This document shows, piece after piece, positions 15,860-21,344 of a stretch of DNA of 21,344 nt. The stretch is from Deltaproteobacteria bacterium. GTDB lineage: Bacteria; Myxococcota; Polyangia; Haliangiales; Haliangiaceae. Both the position numbers and the translations under genes were made by a program. Location of the stretch: assembly GCA_018262455.1 (NCBI GenBank), contig JAGSPR010000196.1, forward strand, positions 1-21,344. Reading direction: 5' to 3'. A model generated the notes under the pieces. The model had not been told where the DNA came from. It ran no database searches and saw nothing but the letters and a program-made list of their open reading frames with translations. Within the stretch, counting starts at the first letter, position 1. Each line of letters opens with the position of its first letter.

Positions 15860-15875
15860 CAGCCAGTGGCGGCTG
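15860..15875. promoter_or_regulatory. small inverted repeat in the PilZ/next-gene divergent region
   Basis: CAGCC-AGTGGC-GGCTG lies midway between the divergent starts at 15783 and 15983. The arms are only 5 bp, so the evidence is weak. Confidence 0.2.
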
Positions 15876-15982
15876 AATCGCATGACGTGATGCCACCGTT
15901 GATCGCGCTCGGTCGAGTCAGGCCGCCTGCCTCATCGAGATCGGACGCCGGTTTGTTCGCGAACCCGCTAGCATCGTGAGCG

Positions 15983-16771
15983 GTGCACAAGAAGCGAATC
16001 GCGATCGCCATCAAGTGCCCTGCGCGCTGGGATGCGATGTCGGGGTCCGAAACGGTCCGACATTGCGGGACGTGTCGCAAGGATGTGTACAACCTCTCGG
16101 CGATGACCGAGGCGGAAGCCGACTCGGTGTTGACCTCGGGCGGAGACCGCTGCATTCGATTCTTTTACCGACCCGACGGAACGGTCGTCACCTCGCGGTG
16201 CGCTGACGGCAACCGAACGTCGTCGATCGCCGCCGCCGGGGTCGCAGTGGTGCTCGCGCACGCGACCGCGTTCTCATCGATCACGGTCGCGCTCGACGAT
16301 CCTCCGGCCTCGGTGACGTCCGCCTCCGACGGCGGCCCACTGCTCGCGATGGGGGGGGGCTTCCGTCTCAAGCTCAAGGAAGAGCTGCCGAAGCGACCCG
16401 CTCGGCCTCGCCACGCCCAGCTGTCGGAACCCGTCGCCGACGTCAAGCCAACCCTGGCTCCCTCGAGATCCGATCCCGCGATCGAGTTGCCCGTGCTCGC
16501 GCCACGACCGGAGCCCGATGATCGCCCGGGCCTGACCTTGCTGCTCTCGGGACTGACCGGGATGGCCGCGGCGATCGTGTTGCTCGGGACCCGGCGCAGG
16601 TGGTCGCCCGACTACCTGCGAGCGCTCGATGCGTGGTCGGTGCCGCAGGTCACCGCGGTCGCTGCCGTGATGACGACAGGGGCCGCGGGCGTCAGCGTGC
16701 TCGGAGGCGCCACAAGTGCGCTCGCTTGCTTCGCACTGGGTCTCGCACGGCTCGTCATGCGTAGCCGCTGA
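15983..16771 (+). CDS. Cys-motif membrane protein, unknown function
   Basis: This is a 262-residue protein from GTG 15983. The N-terminal 75 residues contain 'CPARWDAMSGSETVRHCGTC', then 'RKDVYNLSAMTEAEA', and later 'GDRCIRFFYRPDGTVVTSRC'. This Cys-rich module (C-P-x-x-W, H-C-x-x-C, V-Y-N-L-S-x-M) is one I associate with many Polyangia/Myxococcota membrane proteins; it may bind metal, and its role is unknown. A hydrophobic segment follows (about 79-103), then a Pro/Arg-rich region (about 125-185), then a helix 'LTLLLSGLTGMAAAIVLLG' and a final pair of hydrophobic stretches ending 'LGLARLVMRSR'. It has probably three or four membrane spans. A run of nine G bases lies inside the gene. Confidence 0.8.
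   Translation: MHKKRIAIAIKCPARWDAMSGSETVRHCGTCRKDVYNLSAMTEAEADSVLTSGGDRCIRFFYRPDGTVVTSRCADGNRTSSIAAAGVAVVLAHATAFSSITVALDDPPASVTSASDGGPLLAMGGGFRLKLKEELPKRPARPRHAQLSEPVADVKPTLAPSRSDPAIELPVLAPRPEPDDRPGLTLLLSGLTGMAAAIVLLGTRRRWSPDYLRALDAWSVPQVTAVAAVMTTGAAGVSVLGGATSALACFALGLARLVMRSR
16351..16359 (+). repeat. G9 homopolymer inside a coding region
   Basis: Nine consecutive G bases encode 'MGGG' in the Cys-motif membrane protein. The current length keeps the frame open. Such tracts can slip during replication or be miscounted in sequencing. Confidence 0.5.
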
Positions 16772-16823
16772 TCTCGGCTGCTCCCTCGCCGTACGACAGA
16801 GGCAACCTCAGTTCGAGCGGCGA

Positions 16824-16847
16824 AGGGTAGTCAGCGATCCCTACCCT
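16824..16847. promoter_or_regulatory. 7-bp inverted repeat upstream of the YD-repeat gene
   Basis: AGGGTAG (16824-16830) and CTACCCT (16841-16847) are perfect complements with a 10-bp spacer, 53 bp after one stop and 75 bp before the next start. It could be a terminator stem or an operator; no T-run follows. Confidence 0.35.
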
Positions 16848-16922
16848 GCCAACGCTCGTCGCCTCGGTTGAACGTCGGAGCCTGACCGGCCAACCAACCC
16901 GGCGGGTAATGAGGTGACGTTC

Positions 16923-17888
16923 ATGAGCACGATTCGGATGTTCAGCGTGTTGAGTGGAGCGGTGGTGGCCGCCAGTTGTGGCGTCCCGAACGGCGCCGAT
17001 CTCTGTGGCACCGGCACCGTGTTCGACGGCGCCCACTGCGTGCCGGCTCCCGACGCGGGGCTCGACGCCAACCCCGACGAGCCCACCGCGTGCGTCGGCA
17101 CCAAGCGTCCGGGGCCATGCTCGGAGGCCTGGAGTCATGCCAAGGGCGCCGACCCCACGAGCCTGGTCGATCACAGCTACGACAGCCACGGCCGCCTGAG
17201 CACCAGCACGACCAAAGCGCTCGATGACCACGGCGCCTGGTACGTCACGTTGATCGAGAGCCGCACCTACGACGCCGCCGGGCACCTGACGCGGAATGAC
17301 CAGCGGCGCGGCGGCGGCACGGTCAGCTACTACGAGGCCTACACGTACGACGGCGATCGGCTCACGCGCAAGGAGACCGGCCGCCGGGTGGCCGACGGCA
17401 GCGGGCCCGGCGCGTTCTCGCTCGGCATCACGATCTCGCACTACGATGGGGCCGGGCGGCTGACGTCCGACGACTTCGATCAGGACGACGACGGCACCCA
17501 CTCGACCGTGACCTACCGCTACGACGGCGATCGCCTGGTCGAGCGCGACCATGACTCGCCGCGAAACGGCACGATCGACGCCAAGGAGCTGCTCGGCTGG
17601 GACGCGGCCGGGCGACTCGCCACCGAGGACACCGACAGCAACCTGAACGGCACGATCGACGCGCGCACCACGCACCACTACGATCTGCGCGGCAACCTGG
17701 TCGAGGATGAGATCGACTATGGCGATGTCGCCCACGGCGCCGAGGGGCCCGACGGCATCATCGAGGCGCGCCTGAGCTGGACCTACGACGCGGCGTGCAA
17801 CCTCACCCACACCGAGAGCGACGCGGGAGGCACCGGCGCCGATGGGATCCCTGACGCGCTCACCGACTTCAGCTTCACTTGCTGGTGA
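16923..17888 (+). CDS. YD-repeat (RHS-like) lipoprotein with interleaved calcium-loop motifs
   Basis: This is a 321-residue protein. ATG 16923 follows GAGGTG by six bases; the GTG at 16914 is less likely. A signal peptide 'MSTIRMFSVLSGAVVAASC' is followed by a Cys-bearing linker. From about residue 80 there are about seven YD-type repeats ('YDSHGRL', 'YDAAGHL', 'YDGDRL', 'YDGAGRL', 'YDGDRL', 'WDAAGRL', 'YDLRGNL', 'YDAACNL'). Between several of them sit Asp/Asn-rich loops of the EF-hand type: 'DQDDDGT', 'DSPRNGTIDAKE', 'DSNLNGTIDART'. RHS/YD proteins usually form beta cages or carbohydrate-binding surfaces and are far longer; this one has no toxin domain and no RHS core signature. A cell-surface, calcium-stabilised structural protein is the best guess. 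Identical 13-mers lie on both sides of the gene. Confidence 0.85.
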   Translation: MSTIRMFSVLSGAVVAASCGVPNGADLCGTGTVFDGAHCVPAPDAGLDANPDEPTACVGTKRPGPCSEAWSHAKGADPTSLVDHSYDSHGRLSTSTTKALDDHGAWYVTLIESRTYDAAGHLTRNDQRRGGGTVSYYEAYTYDGDRLTRKETGRRVADGSGPGAFSLGITISHYDGAGRLTSDDFDQDDDGTHSTVTYRYDGDRLVERDHDSPRNGTIDAKELLGWDAAGRLATEDTDSNLNGTIDARTTHHYDLRGNLVEDEIDYGDVAHGAEGPDGIIEARLSWTYDAACNLTHTESDAGGTGADGIPDALTDFSFTCW

Positions 17889-17890
17889 AC

Positions 17891-18012
17891 AGGATCAGGC
17901 GACAAGTGCGCAACTTGCAACGCCGTTGCATCTGATATTCACGGGTACAGGCACTTGCGCGACCAGATTTGCGCAATCGGAGCCTGACCCCTGTCGTCCT
18001 GACCCCTGCCGC
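17891..18012. repeat. REP/MITE-like palindromic element
   Basis: Ends AGGATCAGGC (17891-17900) and GCCTGACCCCT (17983-17993) are near-inverted copies about 90 bp apart. Inside are CAAGT-GCGCA-ACTTG (17903-17917), TGCAACG-C-CGTTGCA (17916-17930), and CAAGTGC (17903-17909) complementary to GCACTTG (17951-17957). It is followed by a 15-bp tandem pair starting CCTGACCCCTG (17983-17997, 17998-18012). The 13-mer TCGGAGCCTGACC at 17977-17989 also lies at 16875-16887, upstream of the YD-repeat gene. No transposase is present. Confidence 0.5.
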
Positions 18013-18145
18013 CCTCGAAAATAATCGCTGCCAGCGCGTCGGATTTCGGGGCTACCCGTCGCCCAGTTCCATACCCCCAATCACGGTGTGCTGGTCCGTG
18101 CACCATCGCGCCGGCGCCGCGCGATTCCCCCTCTCGAGGTGACGC

Positions 18146-19045
18146 ATGCCCCTGTCTCCGCTGCTCGCGCAACCCCATCTCTGCTTCATCACGCGATATG
18201 CGGATCACGAGCTGTCTCGGATCCAGGAGGTCATCGAGCACAAGGTGCTGGTGGATGGACGTGGGGAGCTCGAGGAGGCGCTGGGGCAGCTGCTGTGCTG
18301 TAAAGGTGTGTCGGCCCCGAAGACGCTCGACCTGATCGGGTACTCGACCGCGGGGCAGTCGTTGCTCCTGCTGGGCGACTGGGTGCTCGATGCGTCGAGC
18401 TCGATCGTGACCGCGTTCTTTCGCGAGCTCGCCGACCATGATGTGCTCGGCCGACTCAACATCCACTCGGTCCGGCTGCTTGGCTGCCAGACCGCCGACA
18501 CCGAACAGGGCCGCGCGACGCTGTGTGCGATCTCGGACATCCTGGGCGTCGAGGTGTACGGGACGAGTCACCTGATCTACGCGGCGCACTACGGCCACGC
18601 GGGGTTCAAGGACAGCTCGCTGCGCACGCTGGTGTGCTCGAGTGACCTGCGACGCGAGCACGTCCCGTCGCGGGGCAAGGCCGAAGGTCAGCCCTACCCG
18701 CGCGTGCTCGACATCGACGCGCTGCCGTCGGCGCCGCTCACCGCGCGCGAACATCCGTGGCCGCTGCGGCTCGCGTCGATGGCAGCCGCGCGCACCATCC
18801 TCCAGCTGGTCCGGCGCAGCGAGGGCGCGCAGATGCCTGGGCTGCTCGCGTCGCCGAGCTGTGAGATCGCGCTGCCGGCCGCCCGGCCGAGCTGGTACCA
18901 CCTCGCGCAGGTGCTGCTCGATTTCGAGTTCGTGCGCGTCTACCCCGAGGGCCCGCGCAGACCGGGCATCATGTTCCCGGTCGAGGATCCGAACGCGTTG
19001 CGAGCGCTCGTCAATCAGCTGCCGTCGGCGCTGCCCACGGTCTGA
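18146..19045 (+). CDS. clan-CD-peptidase-like (caspase/DUF4347-like) protein, unknown function
   Basis: This is a 299-residue protein. ATG 18146 follows GAGGTG by four bases. Residues about 60-160 contain 'KTLDLIGYSTAGQSLLLLGDWVLD', then 'IHSVRLLGCQTADTEQGRAT', then 'LGVEVYGTSHLIYAAHYGHAGF'. This order (strand-G-[H]-S-x-x-G, then strand-L-G-C-x-T, then a helix and a V-x-G-T strand) resembles the catalytic core of clan CD cysteine peptidases and DUF4347-type domains, where a His after the first strand and a Cys after the second are catalytic. Here the Cys is present, but the expected His position is Tyr ('IGYS'). It may therefore be an inactive relative, or His may come from elsewhere. The C-terminal 100 residues are unassigned. 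Its 3' end overlaps the convergent hydrolase by 31 bp. Confidence 0.6.
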   Translation: MPLSPLLAQPHLCFITRYADHELSRIQEVIEHKVLVDGRGELEEALGQLLCCKGVSAPKTLDLIGYSTAGQSLLLLGDWVLDASSSIVTAFFRELADHDVLGRLNIHSVRLLGCQTADTEQGRATLCAISDILGVEVYGTSHLIYAAHYGHAGFKDSSLRTLVCSSDLRREHVPSRGKAEGQPYPRVLDIDALPSAPLTAREHPWPLRLASMAAARTILQLVRRSEGAQMPGLLASPSCEIALPAARPSWYHLAQVLLDFEFVRVYPEGPRRPGIMFPVEDPNALRALVNQLPSALPTV

Positions 19046-19920
19046 CCCCGGGCCCGAGGCGCCAGCCAGGTGAGCACGCGCCCCGCGATCGCGTCGGGCG
19101 CTTCGAGGTGAAGGAAGTGACCGACGTCGGGGACGATCGCGAGCTCGCGCTGCGTGAACCGGCGATCATCGTCGAGCGGCAACGTGGGAGGCAGGACGCA
19201 GCCATCGTCGGCCCCGTGGAGCTGGAGCACCGGGGTGGCGAGCGGCGCGGCGATCCGGCGCGCGCGCGCGCGAAACCCCACGATCGGACGCAGCATCGCC
19301 CGGTAGTACGAGATCGGGGCAGGCAGGCTCGCGTCGAGGCAGGCGTGGAGGCTCGTGCGGCGCGGCGCGTCGAGCAGGAATCCGGGTGACCACGTGCGCC
19401 ACAGGTGATCGATCATCGCCAGGTTGTTGGCGCGGACGACCCGCTCGGACCCGGGGATCTGGAACAGCGCCATGTACCAGCTGCGCCGCATCTGGGACGT
19501 CGAGCGCAGCCTGCGCAGCAGGGTCAGCGGATGCGGCACCGCCATCGTCACGGCTCTGCGCACGCGCTCGGGCGCGACCGCACACAGGGCATACGTGATC
19601 GCGGCGCCCCAGTCGTGCCCCACGAGATCGATCGGCGCGTCCGGGCTGAGCTGCTCGATCATCGCGAGCACGTCGCCGGCGAGAGTGTCGAGATCGTACG
19701 GACCATCGAGCGGCGATGGCGTGTAGCCCCGCAGCCAGGGGGCGATCACGCGGTGCGACCGCGTGAGGTGCTCGAGAAACGGCAGCGCCGTCGGCGGATG
19801 ATCGGGAAAGCCGTGGAGCCAGAGCAGCAGGGGCGCCTTGTGCGGACCGAGCTCGAGGGCGTGGAACGTCCCTCCTGGAAGGTTGAGCTTGATGGTCCGC
19901 ACCGCGTCGTACCCTCGCAC
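19015..19920 (-). CDS. alpha/beta hydrolase, epoxide hydrolase / haloalkane dehalogenase type
   Basis: This is a 301-residue protein. It carries the oxyanion motif 'LHGFPD' (35-40), the nucleophile elbow 'VGHDWGAA' with Asp103 as nucleophile, an acid in 'GADDG' (Asp238/239) and the catalytic His268 in 'VGHFLHLEAP'. An Asp nucleophile in G-H-D-W-G is typical of epoxide hydrolases and dehalogenases, not Ser esterases. Candidate lid tyrosines ('SWYMAL', 'ISYYRAM') favour epoxide hydrolase. The physiological substrate is unknown. The start could be GTG 19920 or GTG 19902, the latter with GAGGG nine bases upstream. It follows the acetyltransferase gene on the same strand, after a short tandem repeat. 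Confidence 0.9.
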   Translation of the reverse strand: MRGYDAVRTIKLNLPGGTFHALELGPHKAPLLLWLHGFPDHPPTALPFLEHLTRSHRVIAPWLRGYTPSPLDGPYDLDTLAGDVLAMIEQLSPDAPIDLVGHDWGAAITYALCAVAPERVRRAVTMAVPHPLTLLRRLRSTSQMRRSWYMALFQIPGSERVVRANNLAMIDHLWRTWSPGFLLDAPRRTSLHACLDASLPAPISYYRAMLRPIVGFRARARRIAAPLATPVLQLHGADDGCVLPPTLPLDDDRRFTQRELAIVPDVGHFLHLEAPDAIAGRVLTWLAPRARGQTVGSADGS

Positions 19921-19960
19921 CTCGCGCGCACGGTGTCTCGCCGTGGGGCCAGTACGTCAG

Positions 19961-19990
19961 TGCTCGTCAGTGCTCGTCAGTGCTCGTCAG
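19961..19990. repeat. 10-bp tandem repeat, three copies, over a stop codon
   Basis: TGCTCGTCAG occurs three times in a row, preceded by a partial copy (TACGTCAG). The minus-strand stop codon of the acetyltransferase gene (19987-19989) lies inside the last copy. Confidence 0.85.
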
Positions 19991-21117
19991 CTCCCGGCGG
20001 CGCTCGTCCGGATCCGGCGCCGCCACGCCGAGAACCCGTGCTTCCAGCGGCGCAGCTGGTCTTCCACCGCGAACCGCGCGAGCTCACGCTGGACGCAGGC
20101 CCAGGTCATCCGGATCGCGCCGGTCGACAGCGATCGCTTGTACGGCGCGTCACCCGCGAGGAAGTCATAGATCGTGTGACCGGCGCGCGCCGCGTGCTCG
20201 ATCGCCGCGGCGTGGAGCAGGTAGCCAGGCTTGACCACCGGATCGGCGTGGCGCGCCAGCCCGGACTGATAGAACAGGACCCGCCCCGACGAGACGAAGT
20301 GGTAGCCACAGCCGAGCGTCGTCGTGCCGGCGCGTAGCCGGACGAGCTGGATCTCGCCCGAGGCGAAGCGCCGCGTGATCAGCCGGCGATGCAGCCGCTC
20401 GAACCACGGGTCGGCAAACGCGCCCGGCTCGCCGCGCTCGCGCCAGCTCGTGGTGTGCAGCGCGACGAGCTCGCCATAGATCTCGAGCGCCTGCTCGACG
20501 CTCGCGGCGACCTCGAGCGCGTGCTCGCCGATCCTGCGCTGGCCGCGCCGGAGGTTCGCGCGCGTGCTCGATCCGAGGAGCGACGGGTAGCCGCCGTCCG
20601 CGGCGCGCACGGCGGCCAGATCGACGAACGGCGAGGCGACCTCGCGCTCGATCCGGACCCGGTGGCCGGAGCCGGATCCGAGATCGACGAACGCGTCGGG
20701 CGCGAGCGCGGAGAGCCGCAGCTCGTCGCAGTCGGGCAGCAGCGCGAGCAAGGCCGCGAGCGTCAGGTGGGTGCCCTGCGCGCGCAGCAGCCCGTTGTGC
20801 TCGACACACACCGCGTCGATGTGCGGCACCCCGGTCTCGTTGAAGAACACGGTCCGCGTGGGCAGCAGGTGACGGCGAAACACACGGCGCCGCGCGAGGA
20901 AGCAGGCCGCCTCCACCACCCCGTCCGCGCCGGTGAACGTCGCCAGCTGCGGCGCGGCGTCCCGTGGCACGCAGGCCAGCCAGTTCTCGATCCAGCCCCA
21001 CGTCTGGAAGTAAGACGGCTGCGCGCGAGCCTCGAGCTCCCGCCAGATCGGCTCGACCCGCGGCGAGCGCGCGACGCAAAGCTCCATCGTCGGGTTCCGG
21101 ATGGCCCGCTGGGTCAT
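19987..21117 (-). CDS. GNAT-fold FemAB/BioF2-like acetyltransferase
   Basis: This is a 376-residue protein of the Acetyltransf_6 (FemAB-like) type. 'YFQTWGWIENWL' lies near the N-terminus. 'SSTRANLRRGQRRI' (about 210-223) matches the S-x-K/R-x-R-x-x-[IL]-R-R motif of the family. 'LVRLRAGTTTLGCGYHFVSSGRVLFYQSG' forms the central GNAT strands, and 'YDFLAGDAPYKRSLS' is the conserved [YF]-[DE]-F-L-x-G-x-x-x-Y-K motif. Such proteins transfer acyl or aminoacyl groups in cell-wall, lipid or polysaccharide synthesis; no neighbour fixes the substrate. ATG 21117 follows GAAGG by about five bases; an internal ATG at 21087 is possible. The stop lies in a 10-bp tandem repeat. Confidence 0.9.
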   Translation of the reverse strand: MTQRAIRNPTMELCVARSPRVEPIWRELEARAQPSYFQTWGWIENWLACVPRDAAPQLATFTGADGVVEAACFLARRRVFRRHLLPTRTVFFNETGVPHIDAVCVEHNGLLRAQGTHLTLAALLALLPDCDELRLSALAPDAFVDLGSGSGHRVRIEREVASPFVDLAAVRAADGGYPSLLGSSTRANLRRGQRRIGEHALEVAASVEQALEIYGELVALHTTSWRERGEPGAFADPWFERLHRRLITRRFASGEIQLVRLRAGTTTLGCGYHFVSSGRVLFYQSGLARHADPVVKPGYLLHAAAIEHAARAGHTIYDFLAGDAPYKRSLSTGAIRMTWACVQRELARFAVEDQLRRWKHGFSAWRRRIRTSAAGS

Positions 21118-21154
21118 GGCGCCTTCGTGTGCAGCTCGTGGACCACGTGAGCCC

Positions 21155-21344
21155 CCCCCACAAGGGGGACCCTCGCCGCAGAGAAACGTCGATCCTTGCT
21201 TCGCCGCGGACCGACGTGGGTCGGTTCGGCTCGGGCCCCCACAAGGGGGACCCTCGCCGCAGGGAAACGTCGATCCTTGCTTCGCTGCGGACCGACGTGG
21301 GTCGGTTCGGCTCGGGCCACACAAGGGGGACGGCGGGCAGATCC
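21155..21344. repeat. approximately 81-bp tandem repeat running off the window end
   Basis: Units start at ACAAGGGGGA 21160, 21241 and 21321. The first two full copies (81 and 80 bp) differ at only a few bases; the third diverges after about 11 bp. Each unit holds an ACCGAC-GTGG-GTCGGT hairpin (21210-21225 in copy one). Because 81 is a multiple of three, several minus-strand frames stay open and give repetitive peptides (for example 'RRSKDRRFSAARVPLVG') that need not be real protein. It is probably a dispersed non-coding repeat family. Confidence 0.8.

Noticed and set aside
21114..21324. Repetitive open frames on the minus strand in the 81-bp repeats, including an extension of the acetyltransferase
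   Set aside because: They are open only because the period is a multiple of three; the ATG at 21117 with GAAGG upstream is a normal start.

Overview
The window is GC-rich bacterial DNA that most resembles Myxococcota, probably near Haliangium/Kofleria. The reasons are: strong G/C at third codon positions; a Ser/Thr kinase with TPRs lying divergent from a sigma factor of the kind known from myxobacteria; many small lipoproteins, two of which share a 'C-x-x-[IV]-F-x-L-D' start; and a 'CPxxW...HCGxCxxxVYNLS' protein of a type I associate with Polyangia. The taxonomy is inferred from protein style, not measured. I see no tRNA, rRNA, CRISPR array, prophage or intact insertion sequence.

Layout. 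1-3543 (+): the C-terminal part of a DUF3105-like protein, a large secreted helix-hairpin-helix/beta-rich protein, and a tandem universal stress protein. 3550-5466: a seven-iron ferredoxin (-), a small lipoprotein (+) divergent from it, a decayed lipoprotein remnant, and a YhhQ-type transporter (-). 5596-8644 (+): a 513-residue lipoprotein, recA, and a small protein joined to recA by an ATGA overlap. 8734-9151 (+): a lipoprotein rhodanese that reads through an in-frame TGA. 9152-10356: a gene-poor stretch, then an extensin-like/M15-like protein whose signal peptide lies in another frame. 10363-15783: a zinc-finger/kinase/TPR protein (-), a divergent sigma factor (+), and a PilZ/membrane/AMIN-like protein (-) that overlaps the sigma gene tail to tail. 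15983-19045 (+): a Cys-rich membrane protein, a YD-repeat lipoprotein flanked by REP-like DNA, and a clan-CD-peptidase-like protein. 19015-21117 (-): an epoxide-hydrolase-type hydrolase and a FemAB-like acetyltransferase. 21155 to the window end: an approximately 81-bp tandem repeat.

The main finding is the rhodanese gene at 8734-9132. A conventional gene call would stop it at TGA 9013-9015 after 93 residues, in the middle of the rhodanese active-site loop. In the same frame the next 38 sense codons give a normal rhodanese C-terminus ending at TAA. A 7-bp stem with a 5-nt, G-containing apical loop starts 13 nt after the TGA, as expected for a bacterial SECIS element. A perfect terminator-like hairpin starts at the base after the TAA. 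Together these point to a selenocysteine protein (Sec94, in a C-x4-U arrangement).

Other regulatory themes are the kinase carrying an anti-sigma-like zinc finger beside a sigma factor gene, a PilZ protein whose ribosome-binding site sits in a hairpin loop, and a GTCCGGAC palindrome found both upstream of recA and between the kinase and sigma genes. Everything here was read by eye; no database search or folding program was run.
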